Part shown: positions 18,928 through 30,291 of the stretch, piece after piece | Position numbering within the stretch: the stretch's first letter is position 1 | How the letters are laid out: each line of letters begins with the position of its first letter | Assembly (NCBI GenBank): GCA_947497945.1 | Contig: CANMIP010000023.1 | Location: forward strand, 1 to 64,000 | Length of the DNA stretch: 64,000 bases | From: an uncultured Tropicimonas sp. | GTDB taxonomy: Bacteria > Pseudomonadota > Alphaproteobacteria > Rhodobacterales > Rhodobacteraceae | Direction: 5' to 3' | Position numbers and translations under genes: made by a program | The notes under the pieces: model-generated | Database searches by the model: none | Told to the model about the DNA's origin: nothing | What the model saw: only the letters and a program-made list of their open reading frames with translations

Positions 18928-19485
18928 CGCCCGCAAATGCGCGTCGACAAAGCCGCGCAGCCACGCGTCGGACGCCTGCGCGCGCGGGTATCGGGGCGTG
19001 GCCCGGTCGTTCAGAATCGGCGCGTGCCAACCGGCCGTCGTGGCGAAGAAGCGCTCTGCTCCCGCTTCGCCGAACAGGTCGAGAAACCCCTGCACCACCG
19101 TATCGATATAGCTCAGCAGCACCGGATGGGTGACATCGGGCGGCGCGGCATGGCTCTGAGGAACCGCGTAGACCTGCGCCGCCGCGTCGGAACCGCAGCT
19201 GTGCAAGACGGCGCGGATCGGGTGGCGATCATAGGCACGCTCGCGCGCATCCAGCGCCGCCCAATCCGCACCCGGCACGTGCGCGACCAGCCCGTCGATC
19301 TCATTTTCCGCTTTTTCGACAGAGAGATAGGCGACCGGCCTCAGGTTGGTGTGCACCCAGACCCGGCGCCAGCCCTCGAGCCGCGCCGGGCGCGTCTGCG
19401 GAAAATCATGGGTGGCGCGATTGACCAGCGAGCCATAGCCGAAGAACTGTCTATCCTGCATGATCCGAGGTTTGGCCTGCGACAT
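18901..19485 (-). CDS. Gamma-glutamylcyclotransferase-like protein
   Basis: 194-aa protein with the GGCT-fold entry 'FFGYGSLVN' near the N-terminus. Family members release 5-oxoproline from gamma-glutamyl peptides. The glutamate in 'VEKAENEIDGLVAHVP' may serve the active site, but the match is not close enough to name a substrate. Starts at 19497 (TTG), 19485 (ATG) and 19461 (ATG) are all open; none has a strong ribosome binding site, and 19485 was chosen. It overlaps the MATE gene tail to tail and is divergent from the glycine riboswitch. Confidence 0.7.
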   Translation of the reverse strand: MSQAKPRIMQDRQFFGYGSLVNRATHDFPQTRPARLEGWRRVWVHTNLRPVAYLSVEKAENEIDGLVAHVPGADWAALDARERAYDRHPIRAVLHSCGSDAAAQVYAVPQSHAAPPDVTHPVLLSYIDTVVQGFLDLFGEAGAERFFATTAGWHAPILNDRATPRYPRAQASDAWLRGFVDAHLRALSAQVHEA

Positions 19486-19540
19486 GTCGGAAGGCAAGGC
19501 TTGCCGGGAGCGATTTCATTCGCTATCCCACCCTCACATC

Positions 19541-19697
19541 ATGTCGGGAGAATCCGGGTTCCAAACCCGGTGCCGAAGGAGCAACCGCCCCGGTAAACTC
19601 TCAGGCACACGGACCGCATGGTGAAAAACTCTGGAGAGAGGGGCATTTGCCCCCGCCGAAGGGATAACGATCTCAGGCGAAAGGACAGAGGGGGCAT
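19541..19697 (+). ncRNA. Tandem glycine riboswitch
   Basis: Two consecutive aptamer-like units precede gcvT. Unit 1 (about 19541-19627) has GTCGGGAGA, then GCCGAAGGAGCAA (19572-19584) and AACTCTCAGGCAC. Unit 2 (about 19628-19697) has CTCTGGAGAGAGGGGC, GCCGAAGGGATAA and TCTCAGGCGAAAGGACAGAG. These are the conserved cores of the gcvT-type glycine riboswitch in its cooperative two-aptamer form. A hairpin AGACCGC / GCGGTCT (19703-19719) follows and may be part of the expression platform. In this class glycine usually turns gcv expression on. Confidence 0.92.
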
Positions 19698-19773
19698 CGG
19701 GAAGACCGCTTTGCGGTCTCGATCGGTGCTGGACGGGTTTCCCTGACGGCCGGAACAGATGACGGAGGGCCCC

Positions 19774-20895
19774 ATGGGGGAAAACCTGCTGAAGACGCCG
19801 CTGCATGCGCTGCACTTGGAGCTGGGCGCGAAAATGGTGCCCTTTGCCGGCTACGAGATGCCGGTGCAATACAAGCTCGGGGTGATGAAGGAGCATCTTC
19901 ACACCCGCCAGGCAGCTGGCCTCTTCGATGTCAGCCATATGGGGCAGGTCCTGCTCGAGGGTGACAACCCGGCGCTGGACCTTGAGCGGCTGGTGCCGCA
20001 ATCGATCTGCGCGATCAAGCCGAACCGCCAGCGCTACGCGTTCTTCACCAATGAAGACGGTGGGATCGAAGACGACATCATGGTGACCCGCCGCGACGGC
20101 CATCTCTTCGTGGTCATCAACGCCGCCTGCAAAGCCGCCGATATCGCGCTGATGAAGGCCGGGCTGCACAGCACGGACATCGTCGAGATCACCGACCGCG
20201 CCCTGCTCGCGCTGCAGGGGCCTGCGGCCGAGACGGCCCTGGCGCGGCTCTTCCCGGTCGAGCGGCTGGCCTTCATGGAAGGCGACATGTTCCCCTCCGA
20301 CTGGGGCAATGTCTGGATCTCGCGCTCGGGATATTCCGGCGAGGACGGGTTCGAGATCTCCATCGAGTTCGACCGCGCCGAAGATTTCGCGCGAACCCTG
20401 CTGGCGATGGAAGAGGTCGAGGCGATTGGCCTGGGCGCGCGGGACAGCCTGCGCCTCGAGGCCGGATTGTGCCTTTATGGCAATGACATCGACAAGACGA
20501 CCGATCCTGTGCAGGCTAACCTGACCTGGGCAATCCAGAAGGCCCGCCGCGCGGGCGGCGACCGCGAAGGCGGATTTCCCGGTGATCGCAATATCTTGCC
20601 GAAGCTTTCTCAACCGGCCGCAGACGAGGATCGCCGCCGGGTCGGCCTCAAGCCCGAGGGGCGGGCGCCCATGCGAGATGGCGTTCAATTGTTCGAAAAT
20701 GACAAGAGTCCGGACCCCATCGGCGTGGTCACATCCGGTGCGTTCGGCCCCACTGTCGGCCATCCGATCGCCATGGGCTATGTTCCCGCACGCCTGTCTG
20801 AGCCCGGCACGCGACTCTGGGGCGAATTGCGCGGAAAGCGCCAACCCGTCCAGGTCACCCCCCTTCCCTTCCGTCCTTCCAATTACAAGCGCTGA
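19774..20895 (+). CDS. gcvT: Glycine cleavage system T protein (aminomethyltransferase)
   Basis: 373-aa tetrahydrofolate-dependent aminomethyltransferase. It takes the methylamine from lipoyl-GcvH and releases ammonia plus 5,10-methylene-THF. The N-terminus '[20 protein letters not shown]', the stretch '[11 protein letters not shown]' and the C-terminal '[14 protein letters not shown]' are typical GcvT landmarks. The start is ATG 19774 with GGAGG at 19764-19768; an in-frame ATG at 19759 lacks such a site. It is the first gene of gcvTHP under the glycine riboswitch. Confidence 0.95.
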   Translation: MGENLLKTPLHALHLELGAKMVPFAGYEMPVQYKLGVMKEHLHTRQAAGLFDVSHMGQVLLEGDNPALDLERLVPQSICAIKPNRQRYAFFTNEDGGIEDDIMVTRRDGHLFVVINAACKAADIALMKAGLHSTDIVEITDRALLALQGPAAETALARLFPVERLAFMEGDMFPSDWGNVWISRSGYSGEDGFEISIEFDRAEDFARTLLAMEEVEAIGLGARDSLRLEAGLCLYGNDIDKTTDPVQANLTWAIQKARRAGGDREGGFPGDRNILPKLSQPAADEDRRRVGLKPEGRAPMRDGVQLFENDKSPDPIGVVTSGAFGPTVGHPIAMGYVPARLSEPGTRLWGELRGKRQPVQVTPLPFRPSNYKR

Positions 20896-20906
20896 GGAAA
20901 CAGCAG

Positions 20907-21269
20907 ATGATCAAATTTACCGAAGACCATGAATGGCTGAGTCTCGACGGCGATATCGTCACTGTCGGCATCACCGACCACGCCCAGGAACAGCTCGGCG
21001 ATATCGTCTATATCGAGCTTCCCGAAATCGGCACGCAGGTCTCGAAGGATGACGAGGTCGTGGTGATCGAATCCGTCAAGGCCGCCTCCGACATCGCCGC
21101 CCCGATCGACGGCGAAGTGGTCGAGATCAACGAAGCGATCATCGATACGCCGGGCAAGGTGAACGAGGATGCCGAGGGCGGAGCCTGGTTCTTCAAGGTG
21201 AAGATCGACGATGCCAGCCAGCTCGACGAATACATGGACGAGACGGCCTACAAGGACCTGATTGCCTGA
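20907..21269 (+). CDS. gcvH: Glycine cleavage system H protein
   Basis: 120-aa lipoyl carrier. The lipoylated lysine is Lys58 in 'ESVKAASD'. The protein shuttles the aminomethyl group between GcvP, GcvT and the shared dihydrolipoamide dehydrogenase, which is not in this window. ATG 20907 lies 11 bp after gcvT with a GAGGAAA site. Length is standard. Confidence 0.96.
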   Translation: MIKFTEDHEWLSLDGDIVTVGITDHAQEQLGDIVYIELPEIGTQVSKDDEVVVIESVKAASDIAAPIDGEVVEINEAIIDTPGKVNEDAEGGAWFFKVKIDDASQLDEYMDETAYKDLIA

Positions 21270-21308
21270 GACCTGCGGCGCCGGGTGCGCGGGCGTCACG
21301 CGCGCCCC

Positions 21309-21365
21309 GCCCGGCGTTCACGCCGGGCAGCGCCGTCCCTGCTCCTCGCGGGCGGGGACGGCGCT
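21309..21365 (+). promoter_or_regulatory. Two intercistronic hairpins between gcvH and gcvP
   Basis: Stem 1 is GCCCGGCG / CGCCGGGC (21309-21316 and 21321-21328) with a TTCA loop. Stem 2 is AGCGCCGTCCC / GGGACGGCGCT (21329-21339 and 21355-21365). Both are perfect and adjacent, filling much of the 148-bp gap. They could attenuate transcription into gcvP or protect the gcvTH message so that H is made in excess over P. No T-run follows, so full termination is unlikely. Confidence 0.65.
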
Positions 21366-21417
21366 TCCTCCTCACCTGCCCGACGCAGACACATGCAGCC
21401 CCACCGGGAGACACAAA

Positions 21418-24264
<2,847 letters not shown>

Positions 24265-24660
24265 AACCTGCGGGTACGACCTCCCGGGCGGGAAGTCGTA
24301 CCCCCGGCACCCCGCCGGATATCGGTCCTTGCACGGCCGGGACCGGATCATCTCCAGACGGGGGAACGGGAACAGGGCTGTGACCGGCAGGATCGCCAAT
24401 GCACAGCCCTGCCAAAAGCAGTCGATCACGGGGTGAGCGCCGAGCACCGCTGCGCGCTGCGGTCCGGCAGATACCGGGCCGGGGCAAGGTGCCGCGCGCC
24501 CTGAAACAGGGCGGCAACTCGGACCGCGTGGTGGAATTCGGTGTGGCTCTCGACAGGGCGGGCATGTTCCGTTCGCGAGACGCGGCCCCGGAAAGCGTAC
24601 CGGCCGGACAGTCGATCCGCAGATCGCCTCTCCGGCCGGGTGTCCCCTCCCTGGACCTCG
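24265..24660. other. Convergent intergenic region after gcvP, no gene seen
   Basis: A 396-bp non-coding stretch between facing genes. Besides the gcvP terminator it holds a 10-bp inverted repeat CAGGGCTGTG / CACAGCCCTG (24373-24382 and 24402-24411) with a 19-base spacer. Part of that arm (24399-24412) matches the hairpin at 17436-17449. No ORF with a ribosome binding site was found in the remainder. Confidence 0.6.
24272..24303 (+). terminator. Hairpin after gcvP
   Basis: Arms 24272-24286 and 24289-24303 form a 15-bp stem beginning GGGTACGAC with a single C/A mismatch. It lies 7 bases after the gcvP stop. There is no T-tract, but the position suggests the operon end, possibly serving both strands. 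Confidence 0.55.
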
Positions 24661-25248
24661 CTACTCGGCGGCGACGGGATCCGGCTCTCCGGCGATCCGC
24701 TCGGGCAGCAGGAACGCCACCACGATGAATGCCAGCCCCAGGGCGATCCCCAGGATGTCGCCGGGGAGCGTCGTCACCCCCTCGTATTCCGCACCGGGCA
24801 CAGAACCCAGCGTAACCTTGCCGCCGGCAATTGCATCCAGCAGCCCGGTGTCTTTCACAGCGGGGTAAGTTGCCATATAGGCCGCGGCGCCAAGCAAGCC
24901 GCCGGCAAGGAATGCCAGCGCGTCCCGACGTCCCGTGGCCGCCGCAACCAGTCCGGTGCCGGGGCAATAGCCCGCAAGCGCCCAGCCGATCCCGAGCAAC
25001 ACACCACCAACAAAGACACCAAGATAGGCGGATTTCACCGACATGTGACCCACGTCAACAAGGCCCGCCATCTGTCCCGCAAACATCAACACCGATCCGG
25101 TCCCAATTGCCAGCAGAATCGTCTTCATAAGGTGAAGATTCGTAAGATTCAGCATCTTGCCGATATAATTCGGGTTCGACGCACCGATCCGATCGAGCAC
25201 CGCGCCGAAGGCCGCGCCAATGATCAGGGCGAGAAGAATGCTGCTCAT
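24661..25248 (-). CDS. YeeE/YedE-family sulfur transport protein, subunit 2
   Basis: 195-aa membrane protein with about five hydrophobic segments and the YeeE/YedE motif 'LAGYCPGTGLVAAATGRRDA', whose cysteine is characteristic. YeeE/YedE proteins import thiosulfate or related reduced sulfur species, and split pairs like this one (PmpA/PmpB-like) form one transporter. It lies 3 bp after its partner on the minus strand. A sulfur substrate is inferred from the family. Confidence 0.85.
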   Translation of the reverse strand: MSSILLALIIGAAFGAVLDRIGASNPNYIGKMLNLTNLHLMKTILLAIGTGSVLMFAGQMAGLVDVGHMSVKSAYLGVFVGGVLLGIGWALAGYCPGTGLVAAATGRRDALAFLAGGLLGAAAYMATYPAVKDTGLLDAIAGGKVTLGSVPGAEYEGVTTLPGDILGIALGLAFIVVAFLLPERIAGEPDPVAAE

Positions 25249-25251
25249 GGC

Positions 25252-25806
25252 TCAAGCCTCCTGACGATAAAGGAACATCGCCGTCGGTACCGCTGCAAGG
25301 AAGGCACCGGCTGCGAAGATATAGCCCGACAGGGAAGTCTGCATCATACCCGACATCATGTGGCCGGAGGTGCAGCCCCCCGCCAGCCGCGCGCCATAGA
25401 GCACGATGAAGCCGCCGGCAAAGGTCGCCAGAAAGCGCGTCCCGATCGACGGGCCGAAACTGGCACGCCAGAGCGCCGGCATCTTCTTCTCCTCGCGGCT
25501 CAGCCCACCCCGGGCCATCGCCGACAGGAACCCGCCCAGCATCATCGCGATCACGAAGACGAAGCTGTAGTTCAACGGGTTGGCGACGCTCTTGGCGTAT
25601 TTCCCGCCGGATTTCGCCAGGTAGGCGTTGGTGGACGTGTAAGCGCCGTCATCGGCCTGCGAGACGACGGTGCTGTCACCGGCATTCCAGATCACGCCGT
25701 CGAGAATCACAAATTGGGTCGACACACCGATCGGCTTGACCAGCAGAACGGCAAGGAAGAAGACCAGCCCAAGCAGGGTTCCTCCCAACTTCCAGTTGAG
25801 AACCAT
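25252..25806 (-). CDS. YeeE/YedE-family sulfur transport protein, subunit 1
   Basis: 184-aa membrane protein. A hydrophobic N-terminal helix precedes a periplasmic insert (about 40-70), a second helix pair, and the signature 'GARLAGGCTSGHMMSGMMQ' near residue 140, with the family cysteine. It pairs with the next gene to form a complete YeeE-type channel. Two adjacent ATGs occur (25809 and 25806); the GGGGGA site is best spaced for 25806. Longer readings from 26190 run antisense to the divergent gene. The AT-rich upstream palindrome ATTCGAAT (25836-25843) may bind a persulfide-sensing ArsR-type repressor; this is speculative. Confidence 0.85.
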   Translation of the reverse strand: MVLNWKLGGTLLGLVFFLAVLLVKPIGVSTQFVILDGVIWNAGDSTVVSQADDGAYTSTNAYLAKSGGKYAKSVANPLNYSFVFVIAMMLGGFLSAMARGGLSREEKKMPALWRASFGPSIGTRFLATFAGGFIVLYGARLAGGCTSGHMMSGMMQTSLSGYIFAAGAFLAAVPTAMFLYRQEA

Positions 25807-25942
25807 CATTTCCCCCGAAGTTGATACATTTATAAATTCGAATATGAGCCATCTTGATGCGCCTTCATTGATCTCCGTCAATTCGGGCGCATTGCCTTGG
25901 CTGACAGATCGCAATATCCCATGGGCGAAGACGGGAGGCGTC

Positions 25943-26485
25943 ATGACGACGGAGAACTGGATCGACATTCGGGGCCTGCGCTTCCCGGACACGCCGCAAT
26001 TCCTGACCGATGCGGCCCGGGTCGAGCTTGAGGAGGCCGCGCATAACGAGGGCGTGGCGCGCAAGCTCGTGAGCCTTTCCAAGACAGCGGACCGCGCCAT
26101 CGTGACCGGCGCCGGCTGCGGACTTGCCCCTGCCTTCCTGGCCGGACGGATGGGGCTGCGGCATGTGCATATCGTCGAACCGGACCGCAACCGGCAGGGC
26201 TATCTGCGGCGTGTCCGGCAGGCGAACGGTCTGTTTCGCATCTCGATTTCCGAGACTGTCCTGCCGCCCTTCGAACCGACCCTGCTGGTGGCCGATCTCA
26301 CGCGGACCGGCGGCAGCTTTCCGGACGGCACGGTCCAACCCGGCCTGCGCGCGGCCATCCTGCGGCTCCCGGATGACTACACGTCCGTCTCCCGCGTGCT
26401 GCCGCAGCTGATGCAGAGCGGGTTGCATTATTTCCCGCGCCAATCGAGCGGAAACCTTGTCTGTTTCCTGCGAAAGTGGAACTGA
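25943..26485 (+). CDS. Putative Rossmann-fold protein, possibly methyltransferase-like
   Basis: 180-aa protein starting at ATG 25943 with GGGAGG at 25933-25938. An N-terminal helical region is followed by a motif-I-like 'AIVTGAGCGLAPAFLAGRMG' and 'VHIVEPDRNRQGYLRRV', resembling the glycine-rich loop and acidic residue of a SAM-binding fold. The C-terminal part has the order expected of a small FkbM-like methyltransferase, but catalytic residues cannot be named. It is divergent from the YeeE pair and 104 bp ahead of another poorly known gene. Confidence 0.55.
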   Translation: MTTENWIDIRGLRFPDTPQFLTDAARVELEEAAHNEGVARKLVSLSKTADRAIVTGAGCGLAPAFLAGRMGLRHVHIVEPDRNRQGYLRRVRQANGLFRISISETVLPPFEPTLLVADLTRTGGSFPDGTVQPGLRAAILRLPDDYTSVSRVLPQLMQSGLHYFPRQSSGNLVCFLRKWN

Positions 26486-26589
26486 TCACGCCCGGCAGAA
26501 CACTTTTTCTCTCGACCTGACCCCACCCTTGGCGCATCCTGATGTGGAAGCGGCAACCGAAGATACAATATCCGGAAATGGAGGCGACG

Positions 26590-27498
26590 ATGCAATTGGC
26601 ATCCCCCCCGTCCAGCCCGGCCGCATCGGCCAAGTCAATCGATCCGATCACCTGGCGCGCCCGGCTTGACGAACATGGCAAGATCCACGGGTACCACCAA
26701 CTTCTGGATGCCCGGCACGGCGCCCTCTTCACCGAGGATGACGACATCCTGCTCGTGACCTTCGAAGACGCCGGCACAATGCGGGATTGCCCCACGGGCC
26801 TCCCGGCGGGTCTCCTGGTCGCCGGACGCGAAGGCTGGTCGCAGCTCTGCCTCTACAGCGAAGGCGACACCTTCTTCCGCTCCGAGGCTGTCTTCGCCTA
26901 TTTCGACAGGCTGATCGACGAAGGCTTTTTCGACCGGTTCGACCGCGTGGTCTTTCACGGCGCCGGCCCGGCCGGCTATGCCGCTGCGGCCTTCTCGGTC
27001 GCCGCCCCGGGGGCCACTGTCGTCCTTGTCCGTCCCCTGGCAACGCTCGAACCGGCCCGCAGCGAATGGGACACCCGCTACCCGGCCCTGCGCCGGACGG
27101 ATTTCACCAGCCGGTTCGGCTATGCCCCGGACATGGCGGAGGCCGCCGAGCAGGTCTTCCTTCTCTACGACCCCGAGATCCTGGCCGATGCCACCCATGC
27201 ATCGCTCTTTGCCCTGCCAGCGGAGAACCTGCTGCGTTGCCGACGGCTCGGCCCGGCCCCCGAACGCGACCTGGACAAGATGGGCGTCCTGCGCCCGCTC
27301 CTGCTTGCAGCCGGACATGGAACCCTCACCGCCAGCACATTCCACAAGCTCTATCGCAAGCGGCTGGAATACCGTCCCTACCTGCACCGGATCCTGACGC
27401 GGCTCCGCGTCGAAAAACGCCTCGGCCTCGGGCGGCACTGGGCGAGTGGGGTGCGCGCCAAGGTCACGCCGGGAGCGGCGAAACGCGCCCTGCGCTGA
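26590..27498 (+). CDS. Uncharacterised protein with a GxGxxG alpha/beta segment
   Basis: 302-aa protein starting at ATG 26590 after an excellent GGAGG (26580-26584). In-frame ATGs at 26542 and 26578 are less likely. The central part 'RVVFHGAGPAGYAAAAFSVA' looks like a beta-strand, glycine-rich loop and helix of an alpha/beta fold. The N-terminal part is acidic. The C-terminal 60 residues are Arg-rich and basic. Relatives in Rhodobacterales are, I believe, sometimes labelled phosphoadenosine phosphosulfate reductase, but no such active site is visible, so I do not adopt that name. Confidence 0.6.
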   Translation: MQLASPPSSPAASAKSIDPITWRARLDEHGKIHGYHQLLDARHGALFTEDDDILLVTFEDAGTMRDCPTGLPAGLLVAGREGWSQLCLYSEGDTFFRSEAVFAYFDRLIDEGFFDRFDRVVFHGAGPAGYAAAAFSVAAPGATVVLVRPLATLEPARSEWDTRYPALRRTDFTSRFGYAPDMAEAAEQVFLLYDPEILADATHASLFALPAENLLRCRRLGPAPERDLDKMGVLRPLLLAAGHGTLTASTFHKLYRKRLEYRPYLHRILTRLRVEKRLGLGRHWASGVRAKVTPGAAKRALR

Positions 27499-27559
27499 GC
27501 GCGCGGCAATCACCTTCAGCCGGGGTAACGCGCCCTTGATGACAGCCCCCTGACCTCGC

Positions 27560-28162
27560 CTATTCCAGGTCCTTGCGGACCACATGCCCGCCATCGATAT
27601 CGCCGAGGGCCTGGAACAGGGCATTGGAATTGGCGACCCCGAATTTCTTCAGAAGCTTGGCGCGGTAGACCTCGACCGTCCGGTAGGAAATCTCCAGCTT
27701 CAGCGCGATTTCCTTGCTCGTGAGACCATCGGCGAGATAGGAGACGATCTCCCGCTCCCGGCGCGTCAGATCGCGATAGGGACGGATCTCCGAGAGGTCG
27801 GCGAAGCTCCAGACCGCCCGTTGCAGCGGCCGCTCCGGCGTGAAGGAATGCCCGCGCACCCGGCACCAGAACAGGCTTGCATCCTTGCGGGCCATGATCC
27901 GCTCGTCCCAGTAGGTGTTGGTCTCGCGCAGCTGCTTGACCCCTCGGTTCCGGACATTGGCGAATTCCTCATCCGTCGGGTACAGGATTGAAAAGACGCG
28001 ATCTTTCAGCTCGTCCCGATCATATCCGAACATCTCGGCAAAGGCGTGATTGCAGTCGCGGATGACCCGGTTCTCGGTCACGACAAGCCCGACCGGCGCA
28101 TAGGCGAAGGCAAGCTCGGCAAAGCGTCCGTCCCGATAGCAATCGTCGATACGTGTTTCCAC
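27560..28162 (-). CDS. PAS-domain LuxR-family transcriptional regulator
   Basis: 200-aa one-component regulator. Residues about 12-125 form a PAS domain ('FAYAPVGLVVTENRVIRDCN' and 'MFGYDRDELKDRVFSILYP'). Residues about 132-195 form a LuxR/GerE helix-turn-helix ('LTRREREIVSYLADGLTSKE' then 'ISYRTVEVYRAKLLKKFG'). It is divergent from the branched-chain-type ABC operon starting at 28269, with a 106-bp shared promoter region, so it probably regulates that operon. Similar PAS-LuxR regulators often sit beside Liv-type importers. The ligand is unknown. Confidence 0.88.
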   Translation of the reverse strand: METRIDDCYRDGRFAELAFAYAPVGLVVTENRVIRDCNHAFAEMFGYDRDELKDRVFSILYPTDEEFANVRNRGVKQLRETNTYWDERIMARKDASLFWCRVRGHSFTPERPLQRAVWSFADLSEIRPYRDLTRREREIVSYLADGLTSKEIALKLEISYRTVEVYRAKLLKKFGVANSNALFQALGDIDGGHVVRKDLE

Positions 28163-28268
28163 GATATTGCGCGCTCCAACCCTGTCTGAGACCCTTGTGG
28201 CGGAAAGCTAATCCAAGGGGAGGGCCCTGTGCAATGCGCGGGGCATCATTAGCAACAGGGAGACACAC

Positions 28269-29465
28269 ATGACCTTACGGACAGTACTGGCCGGCGCGGT
28301 GGCGCTTGGCTTCTCGATGACGGGCGCGGGTTTCGCGCAGGACTCGGTGAAGATCGCTTTGGTGCACGGCATTTCCGGGCACAGCTTCGAAGTCTTCTCC
28401 AAACAGGCCCAGACCGGGTTCGAGCTGGGCATCGAATATGCCACCGGCGGGACCGGTATGGTCAACGGCCAGCCGATCGAGATCATTCACAAGGACACGC
28501 AGTTCAAGCCGGACGTGGCCCGCGCCGTGCTGGCGGAAGCCTACGGCGATGACGAGGTGCTGTTGGCTGTCGGCGCGACCTCGTCCGGCGTCACCAAGGG
28601 GCTGCTGCCGATCGCCGAGGAGTACGAGAAGATCCTGATCGTGGAGCCGGCGGTGGCCGACAGCCTCACCGGCCCGGATGGCAACCGCTACATCTTCAAG
28701 ACCTCGCGCAATTCCTCGATGGACATGCAGGCCCAGGCGCTGGCGCTGAAGCCGGATGAAAATCTCTATGTCGCGACACTGGCCGAAGATTATGCCTTCG
28801 GACGGGACGGCATCACCGCTTTCAAGGCCGCCCTGGACGGGACCGGCGCAAATCTGGTCACCGAGGAATACATCCCTCAGGGCACGACCGATTTCACCGC
28901 CTCGGCCGAGCGCATCTTCAACGCGCTCAAGGAGAAGGACGGCCGCAAGGTGATCCTGATCTACATCGCCGGTGGCGGCGACCCTATGGGCAAGATCAAG
29001 GCAATGCAGCCGGAGCGCTTCGATATCGAGATCTCGACGGGCGGTCACATCCTGCCTGTCCTGCCGACCTACAAGCAGGTGCCGGGCATGGAAGGGGCGA
29101 TCTATTACTATTACGAGAGCCCGCAAAACGAGGTGAATGACTGGCTCGTCTCCACCCATATGGAGCGGTTCGACAGCCCGCCGGACTTCTTCACCGCCGG
29201 TGGCATGGCCGCCGCGCTGGCCGTCGTGAAGGCGCTGGAAACGGCCGATGAGTGGGAGACCGAGGCGCTGATCGAAGCGATGGAAGGGATGAGCTGGGAG
29301 ACGCCGAAGGGCACCATGACCTTCCGCCCGGAAGATCACCAGGCGCTGCAGAGCATGTATCACTTCAAGATCCGGGTCGATGAAGGCGTAGACTGGGCGA
29401 TCCCGGAGCTGGTGCGCGAGATCAAGCCCGAGGAGATGGATATCCCGCTCGGCCGGACCGAGTGA
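28269..29465 (+). CDS. Liv-type ABC transporter substrate-binding protein
   Basis: 398-aa periplasmic protein. A signal peptide of about 23 residues ends 'AGFAQ'. The mature Peripla_BP_6 fold begins 'DSVKIALVHGISGHSFEVFS'. It captures the substrate for the importer encoded by the next four genes. Binding residues cannot be read confidently, so the ligand (amino acid, amide or aromatic acid) stays open. It is the first gene of the operon. A strong hairpin after its stop fits higher expression than the membrane subunits. Confidence 0.92.
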   Translation: MTLRTVLAGAVALGFSMTGAGFAQDSVKIALVHGISGHSFEVFSKQAQTGFELGIEYATGGTGMVNGQPIEIIHKDTQFKPDVARAVLAEAYGDDEVLLAVGATSSGVTKGLLPIAEEYEKILIVEPAVADSLTGPDGNRYIFKTSRNSSMDMQAQALALKPDENLYVATLAEDYAFGRDGITAFKAALDGTGANLVTEEYIPQGTTDFTASAERIFNALKEKDGRKVILIYIAGGGDPMGKIKAMQPERFDIEISTGGHILPVLPTYKQVPGMEGAIYYYYESPQNEVNDWLVSTHMERFDSPPDFFTAGGMAAALAVVKALETADEWETEALIEAMEGMSWETPKGTMTFRPEDHQALQSMYHFKIRVDEGVDWAIPELVREIKPEEMDIPLGRTE

Positions 29466-29481
29466 TCCATCCATACGACCT

Positions 29482-29505
29482 TCCCGGCCCCACGCGGGGC
29501 CGGGA
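29482..29505 (+). promoter_or_regulatory. Intercistronic hairpin after the substrate-binding protein gene
   Basis: Perfect 10-bp stem TCCCGGCCCC / GGGGCCGGGA with an ACGC loop, 17 bases after the stop and 21 before the ATPase start. Hairpins at this position commonly stabilise the upstream mRNA or reduce read-through, giving an excess of binding protein. Confidence 0.75.
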
Positions 29506-29526
29506 CAGAGCCAACAGGTGCGCCAG

Positions 29527-30291
29527 ATGTCTCATCCATCCCTTGTAACCGAGGATCTCACGATCCGTTTCGGCGGTCACGTCGCGGTCAATTCCGTGTC
29601 CTGCGCCTTCCGTCCCGGCGAGTTGACGGTCATCGTCGGCCCGAACGGCGCCGGCAAGACGACCTATTTCAACCTGATCTCGGGCCAGTTGACGCCCAGC
29701 TCTGGAAAGGTCCTGAAGGACGGCATCGACATCACCCGGATGCCGCCCTCGACCCGCGCCCATCACGGCATCGGCCGGGCCTTCCAGCTCACCAACCTCT
29801 TTCCGCAGCTCTCGGTGCTGGAGAATGTCCGCCTCGCGGTGCAGGCCCGGGCCGGGGAAGGCTGGAAGATGTTCCGCCGGGTCGACGCGCTGACCGAACT
29901 GACCGCGCGGGCCGAGCGCTACCTGGAAGCGACCCGCCTCGACACGGTCGCCCATCTGCCCGCCGCCGCCCTGCCCCATGGCGACCAACGCAAGCTGGAA
30001 GTGGCGCTGCTGATGGCGATGGAGCCCGATATCTACATGTTCGACGAGCCGACCGCTGGGATGTCGCTCGACCAGGCCCCGGACGTGCTCGACCTGATCG
30101 CCGAGCTCAAGCGTGACCACACGAAGACCGTTCTGCTGGTGGAGCACAAGATGGACGTTGTCCGCGCGCTCGCGGACCGGATCATCGTGCTGCACAATGG
30201 CGAGTTGCTGGCCGACGGGCCGCCCGAGGAAGTGATGTCGAGCCAGATCGTGCGCGATGTCTATCTCGGCAAATCGACGGAGGCCGCATGA
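29527..30291 (+). CDS. ABC transporter ATP-binding protein, LivG type
   Basis: 254-aa ATPase with Walker A GPNGAGKTT (about residues 38-46), the LivG-type signature region 'LPHGDQRKLEVALLMAMEPD' (a variant of LSxGQ) and Walker B 'IYMFDEPTAGMS'. The C-terminal extension of the LivG family is present. The start is ATG 29527 with AGGTG at 29516-29520; an upstream in-frame GTG at 29518 is weaker. It overlaps the LivF-type gene by 4 bp. It energises uptake together with the next ATPase. Confidence 0.93.
   Translation: MSHPSLVTEDLTIRFGGHVAVNSVSCAFRPGELTVIVGPNGAGKTTYFNLISGQLTPSSGKVLKDGIDITRMPPSTRAHHGIGRAFQLTNLFPQLSVLENVRLAVQARAGEGWKMFRRVDALTELTARAERYLEATRLDTVAHLPAAALPHGDQRKLEVALLMAMEPDIYMFDEPTAGMSLDQAPDVLDLIAELKRDHTKTVLLVEHKMDVVRALADRIIVLHNGELLADGPPEEVMSSQIVRDVYLGKSTEAA

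Noticed and set aside
26590-27498. Calling this gene phosphoadenosine phosphosulfate reductase
   Set aside because: Relatives may carry this label, but the catalytic ECGxH motif and PAPS-binding loop are not visible.
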